Shown: positions 36,402 through 45,841, counted from the first letter of the stretch. The stretch is DNA of 64,000 bases from Pseudomonas putida (GCF_001636055.1 NZ_CP011789.1:806001-870000), one strand, 5' to 3'. The notes: generated by a model not told the origin, from the sequence alone. Made by a program: numbers and translations.

Positions 36402-37243
36402 GCTTCACTCCTTGCCGGCAGTTCCGGTTGCTTGCAGATACGGTCGAGCATGATCGCCAGCAGCACGATCGCAAGGCCCGCTTCGAAGCCGAGCGAGATG
36501 TCGGCGGTGTTGAGAGCGTTGACCACCGGCTTGCCCAGGCCATCGGCGCCGACCAGGGCGGCGATCACCACCATCGACAGCGACAGCATGATGCACTGGG
36601 TCACGCCGGCAGCGATGCTCGGCATGGCGTGCGGCAGTTCGATACGGGTCAGCAGTTGGCGACGCGAGCAGCCGAAGGCCTTGCCGGCGTCCATCAACTC
36701 CTGCGGTACGTCGCAGATGCCCAGGTAGGTGAGGCGAATGGGGGCCGCGATGGCGAACACTACGGTGGAAATCAGCCCCGGTACTACTCCCAGGCCGAAC
36801 AGGGTGAGGGTCGGGATCAGGTAGACGAAGGTGGGTACGGTCTGCATCAGGTCGAGTACCGGACGCATGGCGGTATAGAACATCGGCTTGTGCGCGGCAA
36901 TGATGCCCAGCGGCACGCCGATGGCTACGCAGACCACCGTGGCGAAGCTCACTTGCGCCAGGGTTTCCATGGTTTCCTGCCAGTAACCGAGGTTGAGGAT
37001 CAACAGGAACGACAGGGCGACGAAGACGGTCAGCGCCCACTTGCGCTGGATCAGGTGCGCGAGGGCGGCGAACAGGGCGATGAGGACGAAGGGGTTGAAC
37101 CAGGTCAGGGCGCTGGTGACGCCATGGATCATGAACTCCAGGCCTTGGGCGATAGCGTCGAAGTAGTTGGCGCCGTTCTGGGTCAACCATTCGACAAATG
37201 AGGCGATGTACTGCCCCAGAGGTATTTTCTGATCGATAAGCAT
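36398..37243 (-). CDS. cbcW: Choline/betaine/carnitine ABC transporter, permease
   Basis: 281 residues from ATG 37243 (MLIDQKIPLGQYIASFVEWL). It has about six hydrophobic segments and the binding-protein-dependent permease loop (PQELMDAGKAFGCSRRQLLTRIELPHAMPSIAAGVTQ, the EAA motif that contacts CbcV). PTFVYLIPTLTLFGLGVVPG is typical of ProW/OpuAB. A shorter N-terminus than E. coli ProW is normal for the ChoW group. Confidence 0.94.
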   Translation of the reverse strand: MLIDQKIPLGQYIASFVEWLTQNGANYFDAIAQGLEFMIHGVTSALTWFNPFVLIALFAALAHLIQRKWALTVFVALSFLLILNLGYWQETMETLAQVSFATVVCVAIGVPLGIIAAHKPMFYTAMRPVLDLMQTVPTFVYLIPTLTLFGLGVVPGLISTVVFAIAAPIRLTYLGICDVPQELMDAGKAFGCSRRQLLTRIELPHAMPSIAAGVTQCIMLSLSMVVIAALVGADGLGKPVVNALNTADISLGFEAGLAIVLLAIMLDRICKQPELPARSEA

Positions 37244-37280
37244 GATAGCGAGCTTCCACCTGCAATGATTGGAATCAGTC

Positions 37281-37304
37281 CGGGGTGAGCACGGTCCCAC
37301 CCCG
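37281..37304 (-). terminator. Intercistronic hairpin behind cbcX
   Basis: CGGGGTG, ten-base loop, CACCCCG in the 76-base gap between the binding-protein gene and cbcW. No T-tract, so partial termination or 3'-end protection is more likely than full stop; this favours more binding protein than permease. Confidence 0.55.
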
Positions 37305-37319
37305 AGGTAGTGCCTAAAG

Positions 37320-38267
37320 CTACTGCGTCAACTTGGCCTTGGCTGCCTCCAGGCCTGGTTTGCCATCCACGGTGGTGACGCCGGCCAGCCAGGTATCCAG
37401 CTTGCCAGGGTTGTCCTTGAGCCACTTCTTGGCGGCCGCCTCGGGCTTCATCTTGTCGTCCAGGACATAGCCCATCATGGTGCTTTCATCCTTGAGCTCG
37501 AACACCAGGTTCTTCAGCAACTGGCCGACGTTGCTGCATTCCTGCGCATAGCCCTTGCGGGTGTTGGTCAGTACAGTGGCCTTGCCGAACTCGGGACCGA
37601 AGAACTCATCACCCCCGGTCAGGTACTGCATCTTGAAGCGGGTATTCATCGGGTGCGGTTCCCAGCCCAGGAACACTATGGCCTCACCGCGCTTCTGGGC
37701 TCGATCGACCTGCGACAGCATGCCGGCCTCGCTCGACTGCACGATCTTGAAGCCGGCGTCCTTCAGGCCGAAGGCGTTCTTGTCGATCATGCTCTGGATG
37801 GTGCGGTTGCCATCGTTGCCCGGTTCGATGCCGTAGATCTTGCCGTCGAGTTCCTTCTTGAACTTGGGAATATCGCTGAAATCCTTCAGACCTTTGTCAT
37901 ACAGAGCCTGGGGCACTGCCAGGGTGTACTTGGCGTTTTCCAGGTTGGCGCGGACCGTCTCGACGGTGCCAGCGTCGCGGTACTGCTTGATGTCGTTTTC
38001 CATGGTCGGCATCCAGTTGCCGAGGAACACGTCGAGGTCCTTGCCGGTGGCCAGCGACTTGTAGGTCACCGGCACCGAGATCATGGTGGTGTGGGTCTTG
38101 TAGCCCAGCGCTTCGAGGACAACGCTGGTGGTTGCCGTGGTCACGGTGATGTCGGTCCAGCCGACATCGGAGAAGCGGACCGTCTGACACTGTTCCGGTT
38201 CGGCGGCTTGGGCGAACACGGGTGCTGCGAGCAACGCAACCAACAACAGCGAGGGTGAACCTTTCAT
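37320..38267 (-). CDS. cbcX: Choline/betaine/carnitine ABC transporter, periplasmic binding protein
   Basis: 315 residues with a cleavable signal peptide (MKGSPSLLLVALLAAPVFAQA, cut near residue 21). SDVGWTDITVTTATTSVVLEALGY and FLGNWMPTMENDIKQY hold the tryptophans expected in the aromatic quaternary-ammonium box, and IVFLGWEPHPMN the third. It is a ChoX/OpuAC-type protein and the first gene of cbcXWV. Confidence 0.95.
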   Translation of the reverse strand: MKGSPSLLLVALLAAPVFAQAAEPEQCQTVRFSDVGWTDITVTTATTSVVLEALGYKTHTTMISVPVTYKSLATGKDLDVFLGNWMPTMENDIKQYRDAGTVETVRANLENAKYTLAVPQALYDKGLKDFSDIPKFKKELDGKIYGIEPGNDGNRTIQSMIDKNAFGLKDAGFKIVQSSEAGMLSQVDRAQKRGEAIVFLGWEPHPMNTRFKMQYLTGGDEFFGPEFGKATVLTNTRKGYAQECSNVGQLLKNLVFELKDESTMMGYVLDDKMKPEAAAKKWLKDNPGKLDTWLAGVTTVDGKPGLEAAKAKLTQ

Positions 38268-38709
38268 GGGTGGACTCCTGTGATTTTTTCTTCGGGTTCG
38301 CGTAATCGTCGTCGCTTTCTGGGGCGTCGATCGATCTGGCCTGCAGAGGGCAGGTTGCGTGGCCGTGCAATACGAGTCGCTTTCGATAATCCCCCAGCGT
38401 TCGGCAATCGCCTACTGGTGGAGTCGTAACCAGTGCAGGACAGGTCGCATCCAGTACGGGCAATGTCGCTTACGGATTTTTCCCCGCCCCGGCCCGTGTC
38501 TTTGCGTCACCCGTTCGCCTGAAAGCGGCGCAATGATGGCTTTCGCAACAGGGCGCTGCCGGACAAAAGTACGTCGGTTGCAGACGGCGAGGGGAGGGGT
38601 AAAAGCCCGATGATGCGTGCATTCGCGGCAACTCGCCGCTATCAGCCTAGCAGCTGGCTGCGCCGCCACATGGCGCGCAGAGACAAGCCCATCAAGAGGT
38701 GATTCGACA
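38268..38709. promoter_or_regulatory. Divergent cbcX / serine-dehydratase regulatory region with TGTCGC repeats
   Basis: A 442-base gap. GGTCGC at 38443-38448 and TGTCGC at 38464-38469 form a direct repeat with a 21-base period, a typical footprint for an AraC-family regulator such as GbdR, whose gene is nearby. Similar repeats occur in front of gbdR, caiX and gbcA/B. No gene is visible. The sdaA ribosome site is AAGAGGTG at 38693-38700. Confidence 0.5.
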
Positions 38710-40086
38710 ATGGCCATCAGCGTGTTCGACCTGTTCAAGATCGGCGTCGGGCCTTCCAGCTCGCATACCGTCGGCCCCATGCGCGCCGCAGCGCTGTTCG
38801 TCCAGGGCCTGCGCGAACGCGGCGATCTGGAGCGGGTTCGGCGCATCGAGGTACGGCTGTACGGCTCGTTGTCGGCCACCGGCATCGGTCACGGCACTGA
38901 CAACGCCACGATCATGGGGCTGATGGGTGAGTGGCCCGACGCAATCGACCCCACGCAGATCACCCCACGCATCGCCGACTTGCGTGAAACCAACACCTTG
39001 CAGCTCGACAGCCGCCTGCCCATCGAATTCATCTGGGCCCGCGACATGCTGTTGCTCGACGAGAACCTGCCCTACCACCCCAACGCCATGACCCTGGTGG
39101 CCGAAGGTGCCGAGGGCGAGCTGCATCGCGACACTTACTACTCGGTGGGGGGCGGCTTCGTGGTCGATGCGGCGCAGGCCGCGAGCGGTGTACTGGACGC
39201 CGACCAGACGGTGTTGCCCTACGATTTCAACAGCGCCGCCGAACTGCTGCGCCTGTGCAAGCAAAACGACATGCGCGTGTCGCAATTGATGATGGAGAAC
39301 GAGAAGGTCTGGCGCAGCGAAGCCGAGATTCGCGCCGGTCTGCTCAAGCTCTGGGGGGCCATGCAGGAATGCGTGAACAACGGCCTCAAGCACGAAGGCA
39401 TCTTGCCCGGCGGGCTCAATGTGCGGCGCCGCGCAGCCAAGCTGCACCGCAGCCTGCAGGAGATCGGCAAGCCGAATGTGATCGGCTCGACCATGAGTGC
39501 CATGGAGTGGGTGAACCTGTTCGCCCTGGCCGTCAACGAAGAAAACGCCGCGGGTGGGCGCATGGTCACCGCGCCTACCAACGGCGCGGCCGGCATCATC
39601 CCGGCAGTGTTGCACTACTACATGCGCTTCTCCGACGCGGTGGACGAGTCCAACGTGGTCGAGTTCTTCCTGGGCGCAGCGGCGGTAGGCATCCTGTGCA
39701 AGAAGAACGCCTCGATCTCCGGCGCCGAAGTGGGCTGCCAGGGCGAGGTCGGTTCGGCCTGCGCCATGGCTGCAGCGGGCCTGGCCGAAGTGCTCGGGGC
39801 TACCCCGGCACAACTGGAGAACGCGGCTGAAATCGCCCTGGAGCACAACCTCGGGCTGACCTGCGACCCGGTCGGTGGGCTGGTCCAGGTGCCTTGCATC
39901 GAACGTAACGCCATCGCTGCCGTAAAGGCGATCAACGCCGTGCAGATGGCCCTGCGTGGCGACGGCGAACACTTCATCTCCCTCGACCAGGTGATCCGCA
40001 CCATGCGCGACACCGGTGCCGACATGCACGACAAGTACAAGGAGACCTCCCGCGGCGGGTTGGCAGTCAGCGTCATCGAATGCTGA
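38710..40086 (+). CDS. sdaB: L-serine ammonia-lyase (iron-sulfur serine dehydratase)
   Basis: 458 residues. The N-terminal beta domain starts [24 protein letters not shown]; the alpha domain has [25 protein letters not shown] with the cluster-binding cysteines and [16 protein letters not shown]. It converts serine to pyruvate and ammonia. Its place beside cbcX and gbdR fits the last step of betaine use (betaine to glycine to serine to pyruvate). It could equally be called sdaA; the paralogue identity is uncertain. A hairpin CAGCCGGT-GCCG-ACCGGCTG at 40135-40154 follows. Confidence 0.92.
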   Translation: MAISVFDLFKIGVGPSSSHTVGPMRAAALFVQGLRERGDLERVRRIEVRLYGSLSATGIGHGTDNATIMGLMGEWPDAIDPTQITPRIADLRETNTLQLDSRLPIEFIWARDMLLLDENLPYHPNAMTLVAEGAEGELHRDTYYSVGGGFVVDAAQAASGVLDADQTVLPYDFNSAAELLRLCKQNDMRVSQLMMENEKVWRSEAEIRAGLLKLWGAMQECVNNGLKHEGILPGGLNVRRRAAKLHRSLQEIGKPNVIGSTMSAMEWVNLFALAVNEENAAGGRMVTAPTNGAAGIIPAVLHYYMRFSDAVDESNVVEFFLGAAAVGILCKKNASISGAEVGCQGEVGSACAMAAAGLAEVLGATPAQLENAAEIALEHNLGLTCDPVGGLVQVPCIERNAIAAVKAINAVQMALRGDGEHFISLDQVIRTMRDTGADMHDKYKETSRGGLAVSVIEC

Positions 40087-40476
40087 TGCGCTGATCTGGC
40101 CCTCTTGCGGCGGTTGTGCTGCTTTATTGTGCAACAGCCGGTGCCGACCGGCTGTCGGCTGTCGCGACCAGTGGTGTCATTGTCGGTGACACTTATGAAT
40201 GTCGCTTCTGGGCAGCCTTCCCACAAGTGCTACCGAACTGCTCAGTCGTTACACGCAGAGGCGCTGGCACGCTTGTTTGCGGTGTTCACCCAGCGCCCTT
40301 TGAAAGGCCCTACAACTCGCACGGCAACGTCGTTTTTGGGTTTTTTTGGATAGCCGTTCAATTTCAGGCACGGCGATTGCGTTGAGATTGGCAAAGCCCC
40401 TGCATACGAATCGGGGCCATGACAAGAAACGGTGCCCGCCTGAGGCACACCCTGCATTGTGTGAGGAGAAACCGCG
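40087..40476. promoter_or_regulatory. Upstream region of gbdR with TGTCGS direct repeats
   Basis: 390 bases without a gene. TGTCGC at 40160-40165 and TGTCGG at 40181-40186 repeat with a 21-base period, and another TGTCGC starts at 40200. The hairpin 40135-40154 may end the sdaB transcript. GAGGAG at about 40462-40467 is the gbdR ribosome site. Confidence 0.5.
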
Positions 40477-41583
40477 ATGACGTCGTACACCTCCGGGAAC
40501 CCAACCCAGAACCGCACAGCCCCCCAGTCCATCGGCTTTCTCCTGCTGGACAACTTCACCCTGATCTCGCTTGCCTCGGCCGTCGAGCCGCTGCGCATGG
40601 CCAACCAGCTGTCGGGGCGCGAGCTGTACCGCTGGCATACGCTGACCGTCGATGGCGGCCAGGTCTGGGCCAGCGATGGCTTGCAGATCACTCCGGACGC
40701 CGCGATGCACAGCGCACCACCGGTGGACACCGTGATCGTCTGCGGTGGCGTCGGTATCCAGCGCACCGTGACCCGCGAACACGTCACCTGGCTGCAGGCC
40801 CAGGCGCGCCAGTCGCGCAGGCTTGGCGCGGTGTGCACTGGCAGCTGGGCATTGGCTTGTGCCGGCCTGCTCGACGGCTTCGACTGCAGCGTGCACTGGG
40901 AGTGTCTGGCGGCGATGCAGGAGGCCTTCCCACGGGTCAACATGAGCACGCGCCTGTTCACCCTCGACCGCAACCGCTTCACCAGCTCCGGCGGCACTGC
41001 GCCGCTGGACATGATGTTGCACCTGATCAGCCGCGATCATGGCCGTGAGCTGTCGGCGGCCATCTCCGAGATGTTCGTCTACGAGCGTATCCGCAACGAG
41101 CAGGATCACCAGCGCGTGCCGCTCAAGCACATGCTCGGCACCAACCAGCCGAAGCTGCAGGAAATCGTCGCGCTGATGGAGGCCAACCTCGAAGAGCCGA
41201 TCGACCTGGACGAGCTGGCGGTGTACGTCAACGTGTCGCGGCGTCAGCTCGAGCGCCTGTTCCAGAAGTACCTGCACTGCTCGCCGTCGCGTTACTACCT
41301 CAAGCTGCGGCTCATCCGTGCACGGCAGTTGCTCAAGCAGACGCCGATGTCGATCATCGAGGTGGCGTCTGTGTGCGGGTTCGTCTCCACGCCGCACTTC
41401 TCCAAGTGCTACCGCGAATACTTCGGCATTCCGCCGCGTGACGAGCGTGTAGGTTCCAATACCGCGCAGCAGGTGGCGATGATGCCGATTCCGCAGGCCA
41501 TGGCGCTGTCGCCGCACAGCGGGCCGATGGCGGCCCTGAGCCAGGCGCGTAACGAGTCGACCTTTGCCAGTGTGAGGCTCTGA
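40477..41583 (+). CDS. gbdR: GbdR, glycine betaine/dimethylglycine-responsive AraC-family activator
   Basis: 368 residues. The N-terminal half (about 18-200) is a DJ-1/PfpI glutaminase-like sensor domain with GAVCTGSWALACAGLL; the C-terminal half has two AraC helix-turn-helices (DLDELAVYVNVSRRQLERLFQKYL and SIIEVASVCGFVSTPHFSKCYREYFG). GbdR activates choline, betaine and dimethylglycine catabolism and uptake genes. It sits centrally between uptake and catabolic blocks, which all have GbdR-type functions. Confidence 0.92.
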   Translation: MTSYTSGNPTQNRTAPQSIGFLLLDNFTLISLASAVEPLRMANQLSGRELYRWHTLTVDGGQVWASDGLQITPDAAMHSAPPVDTVIVCGGVGIQRTVTREHVTWLQAQARQSRRLGAVCTGSWALACAGLLDGFDCSVHWECLAAMQEAFPRVNMSTRLFTLDRNRFTSSGGTAPLDMMLHLISRDHGRELSAAISEMFVYERIRNEQDHQRVPLKHMLGTNQPKLQEIVALMEANLEEPIDLDELAVYVNVSRRQLERLFQKYLHCSPSRYYLKLRLIRARQLLKQTPMSIIEVASVCGFVSTPHFSKCYREYFGIPPRDERVGSNTAQQVAMMPIPQAMALSPHSGPMAALSQARNESTFASVRL

Positions 41584-41595
41584 GACGGCGTCGCC

Positions 41596-41725
41596 TTCTT
41601 CGCGGGTAAATCGGAGCGCCGAACCGCCGCTCCCACAGGGATCGCGTGACCCTGTGGGAGTAACTGTGTTGCTCAAAATCTGAAGGCTAGCCCAATCCCT
41701 GTGGGAGCGGGCTTGCCCGCGAAGA
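41596..41725. repeat. Cluster of three REP-type hairpin sequences
   Basis: A composite of a second-type element (TTCGCGGGTAAATCGGAGCG...CCGCTCCCACAGGG), a remnant CCCTGTGGGAGTA at about 41650, and a full REP core near 41696-41725. Confidence 0.75.
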
Positions 41726-41744
41726 ATTCAGTGAAGATCCAGAA

Positions 41745-42002
41745 TCAGGCGCGCTGACTAAACTGCGCCAACGCCGGCAACAGCTGCTTGTCGATCGCCT
41801 GACGTACCGCCGGGAGGATGGTCGCGCTGCCGGTGTACATCTGCTCCACCATTCCCTTCAACGCCCGGGCATTGGGCTCGGTCAGCCCGCGCACCACCAC
41901 TTCGCACGCCTGCTCGGCGCTGGCCCCGGCCGGAATGTCGAACCCGCGTGCGCGCAGGTGGCCCAGCAGGTCGTCCTGGTCGATCAAATCCGCATGCATC
42001 AT
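41745..42002 (-). CDS. Small conserved protein of the gbdR-carnitine region (85 aa)
   Basis: Begins MMHADLIDQDDLLGHLRARGF (the second Met at 41999 is also possible) and has a helical pattern: EQACEVVVRGLTEPNARALKGMVEQMY, TILPAVRQAIDKQLLPALAQF. No signal peptide. The same position beside gbdR and the carnitine genes is kept in P. aeruginosa as I remember it. Function unknown. Confidence 0.7.
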   Translation of the reverse strand: MMHADLIDQDDLLGHLRARGFDIPAGASAEQACEVVVRGLTEPNARALKGMVEQMYTGSATILPAVRQAIDKQLLPALAQFSQRA

Positions 42003-42130
42003 CGTTGTAGTCCTTGTCTGGTGCCGTGATTTACGACTGATTCTGTGACCAGTACGACAACCTCGCAAGGGTAGATCGTCGCGATGGCCGCTTTGGCTAA
42101 GAACAGGTCGTTCCCGGCTAAATCAGGCAG

Positions 42131-42250
42131 AAGGGAAGTGAGCACACTGGAGTCATTCACGGCACCGAGGGTTTGGTCACCCTCACTTCACGCACAGTGG
42201 ATGTTGCTCGCTCTCGACCCCGGACGCTCACGGCTTCCGGGGTTTTTTTT
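42131..42250 (+). ncRNA. Candidate small RNA, about 120 nt
   Basis: A strong plus-strand intrinsic terminator (42217-42250) has no plus-strand gene in front of it: the neighbours on both sides are on the minus strand. Upstream are stems GAGGGT/ACCCTC (42167-42184) and GAAGTGAG/CTCACTTC (42135-42189, partly exclusive with the first). TTGGCT (42093) and CTAAAT (42118) could be a weak sigma-70 promoter with a long spacer. Several GGA triplets (AGGGAA, TGGAGT, TGGATG) occur, as in RsmA-binding RNAs. The 5' end is a guess. Confidence 0.45.
42217..42250 (+). terminator. Strong orphan intrinsic terminator
   Basis: ACCCCGGA, eleven-base loop, TCCGGGGT followed by eight further T. Oriented to end a plus-strand transcript, although no plus-strand gene precedes it. 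Confidence 0.85.
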
Positions 42251-42256
42251 GGCTGT

Positions 42257-42282
42257 CTGTGGGAGCGGGCTCGCCCGCGAAG
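42257..42282. repeat. Single REP element
   Basis: CTGTGGGAGCGGGCTCGCCC...GAAG, directly behind the orphan terminator. Confidence 0.8.
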
Positions 42283-42343
42283 AAGACAGCGCGCTGTCTT
42301 GCCCCGGCCGGGCCGGGGGGCGCGGGCGGCCTCGGGAGAGGCT

Positions 42344-42820
42344 TCAGGTTCGTGCAGGCAAACCGATCACCCGGCCCACGAACTCGGCAGGTGCCTGGTC
42401 ACGCTGCTCATCCATCAGCCCTTGCAGCAACGCGGCACTGCGCTCGCTGAACGGCGCCGACTTCGGCCCCGCCAGGTCCACGTGCAGCAGCATCTGCTCG
42501 CTGGCCGACAGGGCTTCGTCGAAGCCTGCGCGGTGCAGCGTGTGGTACAGGTGCAAGCGCTTCTTGTCGAAGCCGATGATCTGCGTCTGCACCCAGACCT
42601 CGGTGCCGAGCTTCACCTCGTGCAGATAGTTGATGTGCGCCTCCAGGGTGAACAGCGAGTTGCCGGTCTGACCGCGGCTGTCGGCGTCCAGACCGATGCG
42701 CTCCATCAGCGCATCGGTGGCGTAGCTGAAGATCAGCAGGTAGAAGGCATCGCGCAGGTGCCCGTTGTAATCGACCCAGTCTTGCTGAACCGGGGTGCGG
42801 TAGGTGATCAGTGCGGGCAT
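42344..42820 (-). CDS. cdhB: Carnitine-catabolism thioesterase (CdhB-type)
   Basis: 158 residues from ATG 42820, with GGAG eight bases upstream; this start lies 10 bases after the cdhA stop. It is a hot-dog thioesterase: DWVDYNGHLRDAFYLLIFSYATDALM has the D-Y-N-G-H active-site signature. In carnitine degradation such an enzyme hydrolyses betainyl-CoA to glycine betaine and CoA after the BKACE step. The symbol follows P. aeruginosa usage as I recall it; function follows operon context. Confidence 0.8.
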   Translation of the reverse strand: MPALITYRTPVQQDWVDYNGHLRDAFYLLIFSYATDALMERIGLDADSRGQTGNSLFTLEAHINYLHEVKLGTEVWVQTQIIGFDKKRLHLYHTLHRAGFDEALSASEQMLLHVDLAGPKSAPFSERSAALLQGLMDEQRDQAPAEFVGRVIGLPART

Positions 42821-42830
42821 CGCAGTCTCC

Positions 42831-43796
42831 TCAGTCGCCAAAGGCCATGCCGTGCTTGGCCTTGCTGTTCTTCACAGCATCCAGCACCGCCAGCAGGGTA
42901 TCGTCACGATAGCGCTCCAGCGCCGCGATGCTGCGTTCACCCAGTTGTTCGGAGGTGCCGTCGACCACGTCGTCGATCAGCTTGTCGGTCAGCTCTGGCG
43001 CTGGCAGGTAGGTCCAGGGCAGCTTCAGCGCCGGGCCGAACTGCGACATGAAGTGGCGCATGCCCGCATCGCCACCGGCCAGCGTGTAGGTGAGGAAGGT
43101 GCCCATGAACGACCAGCGCAGACCCGCACCAAAGCGAATCGCATCGTCGATCTCGCCAGTGCTGGCCACCCCGTCGTTGACCAGGTGCAGAGCCTCGCGC
43201 CACAGCGCTTCGAGCAGACGGTCGGCGATGAAGCCCGGGACCTCCTTGCGCACATGCAGCGGGCGCATGCCCAGCGCGGTGTAGATGCTCTTCGCAGCCT
43301 CGATGGCTTCAGGCGCGGTGTGCTTGCCGCCGACGATCTCCACCAGCGGCAACAGGTACACCGGGTTGAACGGGTGGCCGACCACGCAGCGCTCGGGGTG
43401 GGTGGCCGACTCATAGAACTCGCTGGGCAACAGGCCCGAGGTGCTGGAGCCGATGATCGCATCGGGCTTGGCCGCGGCGCTGATCTTGGCATGCAGGTCG
43501 AGCTTGAGATCCAGGCGCTCGGGGGCGCTTTCCTGGATGAAATCGGCGTCGCGTACGCATTCCTCGATGGTGGCGACGAACTTCAGCCGTTCTTGTGCGG
43601 CGCCCGGTGCCAGACCTTGTTTTTCCAGGGCCGGCCAGGCGTTGGCGATACGTTTGCGCAGGGCCTCCTCGGCGCCGGGTGCCGGGTCCCAGGCGATCAC
43701 GTCCAGGCCATGGGCCAGGGCGCGGGCGACCCAGCCGCTGCCGATGACGCCGCTACCGAGTGCGGCGAAAGTTTTGATGTCGGTGATGAAGGACAT
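42831..43796 (-). CDS. cdhA: L-carnitine dehydrogenase
   Basis: 321 residues of the 3-hydroxyacyl-CoA dehydrogenase fold. The NAD motif is [17 protein letters not shown] (G14-G19); the catalytic His is in [20 protein letters not shown], and the helical C-terminal domain contains [21 protein letters not shown]. It oxidises L-carnitine to 3-dehydrocarnitine with NAD+. It lies between cdhC and the thioesterase in the conserved carnitine operon. Confidence 0.93.
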   Translation of the reverse strand: MSFITDIKTFAALGSGVIGSGWVARALAHGLDVIAWDPAPGAEEALRKRIANAWPALEKQGLAPGAAQERLKFVATIEECVRDADFIQESAPERLDLKLDLHAKISAAAKPDAIIGSSTSGLLPSEFYESATHPERCVVGHPFNPVYLLPLVEIVGGKHTAPEAIEAAKSIYTALGMRPLHVRKEVPGFIADRLLEALWREALHLVNDGVASTGEIDDAIRFGAGLRWSFMGTFLTYTLAGGDAGMRHFMSQFGPALKLPWTYLPAPELTDKLIDDVVDGTSEQLGERSIAALERYRDDTLLAVLDAVKNSKAKHGMAFGD

Positions 43797-43833
43797 GTTG
43801 GTCTCTCTATGTGCTTGAGGTTGGCGCGGGCCT

Positions 43834-43862
43834 TGTAGGAGCGGGCTTGCCCGCTCCCACAG
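43834..43862. repeat. Partial REP element
   Basis: GTAGGAGCGGGCTTGCCCGC...CACAG in the cdhC-cdhA gap; a single copy. Confidence 0.7.
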
Positions 43863-43881
43863 GGATTGCGGCGGGGCTGTT

Positions 43882-44769
43882 TTATCCGCGACGCTTGAGA
43901 TTCATTTTTTCGCGCCCTTCGGCCGGGGTCAGCACGCGGCCACCGAGGCGCGAGATGATCTCCACCGCGCGCTCGACCAGTTGACCGTTGCTGGCCAGCA
44001 CGCCACGGTCGAGGTAGAGGTTGTCTTCCAGGCCCACGCGCACGTTGCCGCCCAGCAGCACCGCCTGTGCGGCCATCGGCATCTGCATGCGGCCGATGCC
44101 GAAGCCTGCCCAGGTGACGTTGGCCGGCAGGTTGTCGACCATGGCCTTCATGGTGGTGGTATCGGCAGGCGCACCCCATGGGATGCCCAGGCACAGCTGG
44201 AACAGCGGGTCTTCGAGCAGGCCTTCCTTGATCATCTGCTTGGCGAACCACAGGTGGCCGGTATCGAAGATTTCCAGCTCCGCCTTCACGCCCAGCTCGG
44301 TGATGCGCTTGGCACCCGCGCGCAGTTGCGCCGGGGTGGAAACATAGATCGAGTTGCCGTCGCCAAAGTTGAGCGTGCCGCAGTCCAGGGTGCAGATTTC
44401 CGGCAGCAGCGCCTCGACGTGGGCCAGGCGCTCCAGCGGGCCGATCAGGTCGGTGCCGGCGCCGAAATCCATTGGTGCTTCGCCCGGGCCGATCTCCAGG
44501 TCGCCGCCCATGCCGGCAGTCAGGTTGACGATCACGTCCACGTCAGACTCGCGGATACGCTCCATCACTTCGCGGTACAGCGCGACGTCGCGGCTGAAGC
44601 GACCAGTCTGTGGGTCACGGACGTGGCAGTGGACCACGGTGGCGCCGGCCTTGGCGGCCTCGACGGCGGCTTCGGCGATCTGCTTGGGGGTGACCGGGAC
44701 CAGGTGGCTCTTGGCAACGGTGTCGCCGGCTCCGGTCAGGGCACAGGTGATGATGACGTCGTGGTTCAT
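43882..44769 (-). CDS. cdhC: 3-dehydrocarnitine:acetyl-CoA cleavage enzyme (BKACE family)
   Basis: 295 residues of the beta-keto-acid cleavage family (DUF849). [17 protein letters not shown] and [17 protein letters not shown] hold the zinc ligands His47 and His49; further motifs [10 protein letters not shown] and [14 protein letters not shown] fit the family. It condenses 3-dehydrocarnitine with acetyl-CoA to give betainyl-CoA and acetoacetate. First step after CdhA. Confidence 0.92.
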   Translation of the reverse strand: MNHDVIITCALTGAGDTVAKSHLVPVTPKQIAEAAVEAAKAGATVVHCHVRDPQTGRFSRDVALYREVMERIRESDVDVIVNLTAGMGGDLEIGPGEAPMDFGAGTDLIGPLERLAHVEALLPEICTLDCGTLNFGDGNSIYVSTPAQLRAGAKRITELGVKAELEIFDTGHLWFAKQMIKEGLLEDPLFQLCLGIPWGAPADTTTMKAMVDNLPANVTWAGFGIGRMQMPMAAQAVLLGGNVRVGLEDNLYLDRGVLASNGQLVERAVEIISRLGGRVLTPAEGREKMNLKRRG

Positions 44770-44816
44770 GGGGTAAATCCTTCAGGCTTTTCTGTTCTGT
44801 GAGTTCGGTGTTGGGC

Positions 44817-44893
44817 TTTTCGCGGGCAGCCCGCTCCTACATGCTCATGGCATGCGCATAACCTGCAGGAGCGGGCTTGCCCGCGAAGAGGCC
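44817..44893. repeat. Inverted pair of REP elements
   Basis: TTTTCGCGGGCAGCCCGCTC...CTAC (one base shorter in the core) and the inverted CAGGAGCGGGCTTGCCCGCG...GAGGCC, between caiX and cdhC. Confidence 0.88.
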
Positions 44894-44896
44894 GGA

Positions 44897-45841
44897 TCAG
44901 TTGGCGGTGAGCTTGAGGTTGTCAGCCGCCGGCTTGCCGTCGAAGGTGGTCACGCCTTCAAGCCAGCGGGCCTTGTCTTGCGGGTGGTCCTTGAGCCACT
45001 GTCGTGCCGACTCCAGCGGGTCCTTGTGATCGAGCAGCGGCTGCATCATGCGGCTCTCATCCTCGGCGCTGAATTTCAGGTTGGCCAGCAGGCGGTTGGC
45101 GTTGGGGCAGCGTTCGGCGTAGTCGGGCGCGGTGACGGTCCACACCGTGGCACGGCCTTCGTCCGGGCCCAGGGCGTCCTGGCTGTCGCCCAGGTAGACC
45201 ATGTCGATGTTCACGTTCATCGGGTGCGGCGCCCAGCCAAAGAACACCACGGCTTCATTGCGGCGCACGGCACGATCGACGGCGGCAAGCATGCCGGCCT
45301 CGCTCGACTCGACCAGCTGGAACTTGCCCAGGTCGAACTTGTTGCTGGCGATCATCGCCTTGATCTGGGTGTTGGCGCCCGAGCCTGGCTCGATGCCGTA
45401 GATCTTGCCGCCCAGCTCCTTCTCGAACTTGTGGATGTCGGCAAAGCTCTTCAGGCCCTTGTCGGCCAGGTACTTGGGTACTGCGAGCGTGGCGCGGGCG
45501 TCTTCCAGGCTGGGCTGGTCCAGGACCTTGACCTGCTTGGCATCGACGAACGGGGTGATGGTCTGGGTCATGATCGGGTTCCAGTACCCGAGGAACATGT
45601 CCAGGCGCTTGTCGCGGATACCCGCGAAGATGATCTGTTGCGAGGCGCTGGTCTGTTTGGTCTGGTAGCCCAGGCCGTCGAGCAGGACCTGGGCCATGGC
45701 GCTGGTGGCGATGACGTCGGTCCAGTTGACCACACCGAGGCGCACGTTCTTGCAGGCGGCGGGCTCGGCGGCGAACAGCGGGGTGACCACGGTGGTGCTG
45801 AGAGCGAGGGACAACAGGCTGCGGCGGATAAAGCGATGCAT
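44897..45841 (-). CDS. caiX: Carnitine-binding periplasmic protein CaiX
   Basis: 314 residues with signal peptide MHRFIRRSLLSLALSTTVVTPLFA. It is a paralogue of cbcX in the window: GVVNWTDVIATSAMAQVLLDGLGY, FLGYWNPIMTQTITPF and VVFFGWAPHPMN align with its ligand-box segments. No permease or ATPase is adjacent, so it is an orphan binding protein that probably docks on CbcWV. Linked to cdhR divergently. Confidence 0.93.
   Translation of the reverse strand: MHRFIRRSLLSLALSTTVVTPLFAAEPAACKNVRLGVVNWTDVIATSAMAQVLLDGLGYQTKQTSASQQIIFAGIRDKRLDMFLGYWNPIMTQTITPFVDAKQVKVLDQPSLEDARATLAVPKYLADKGLKSFADIHKFEKELGGKIYGIEPGSGANTQIKAMIASNKFDLGKFQLVESSEAGMLAAVDRAVRRNEAVVFFGWAPHPMNVNIDMVYLGDSQDALGPDEGRATVWTVTAPDYAERCPNANRLLANLKFSAEDESRMMQPLLDHKDPLESARQWLKDHPQDKARWLEGVTTFDGKPAADNLKLTAN

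Larger units (their letters stand above)
42003..42343. other. Gene-free region carrying a putative small RNA, orphan terminator and a REP copy
   Basis: No protein gene is convincing here. The contents are a possible promoter (42093-42123), a structured stretch with its own plus-strand terminator (42131-42250), and a single REP at 42257-42282. The small RNA is described separately. Confidence 0.55.
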
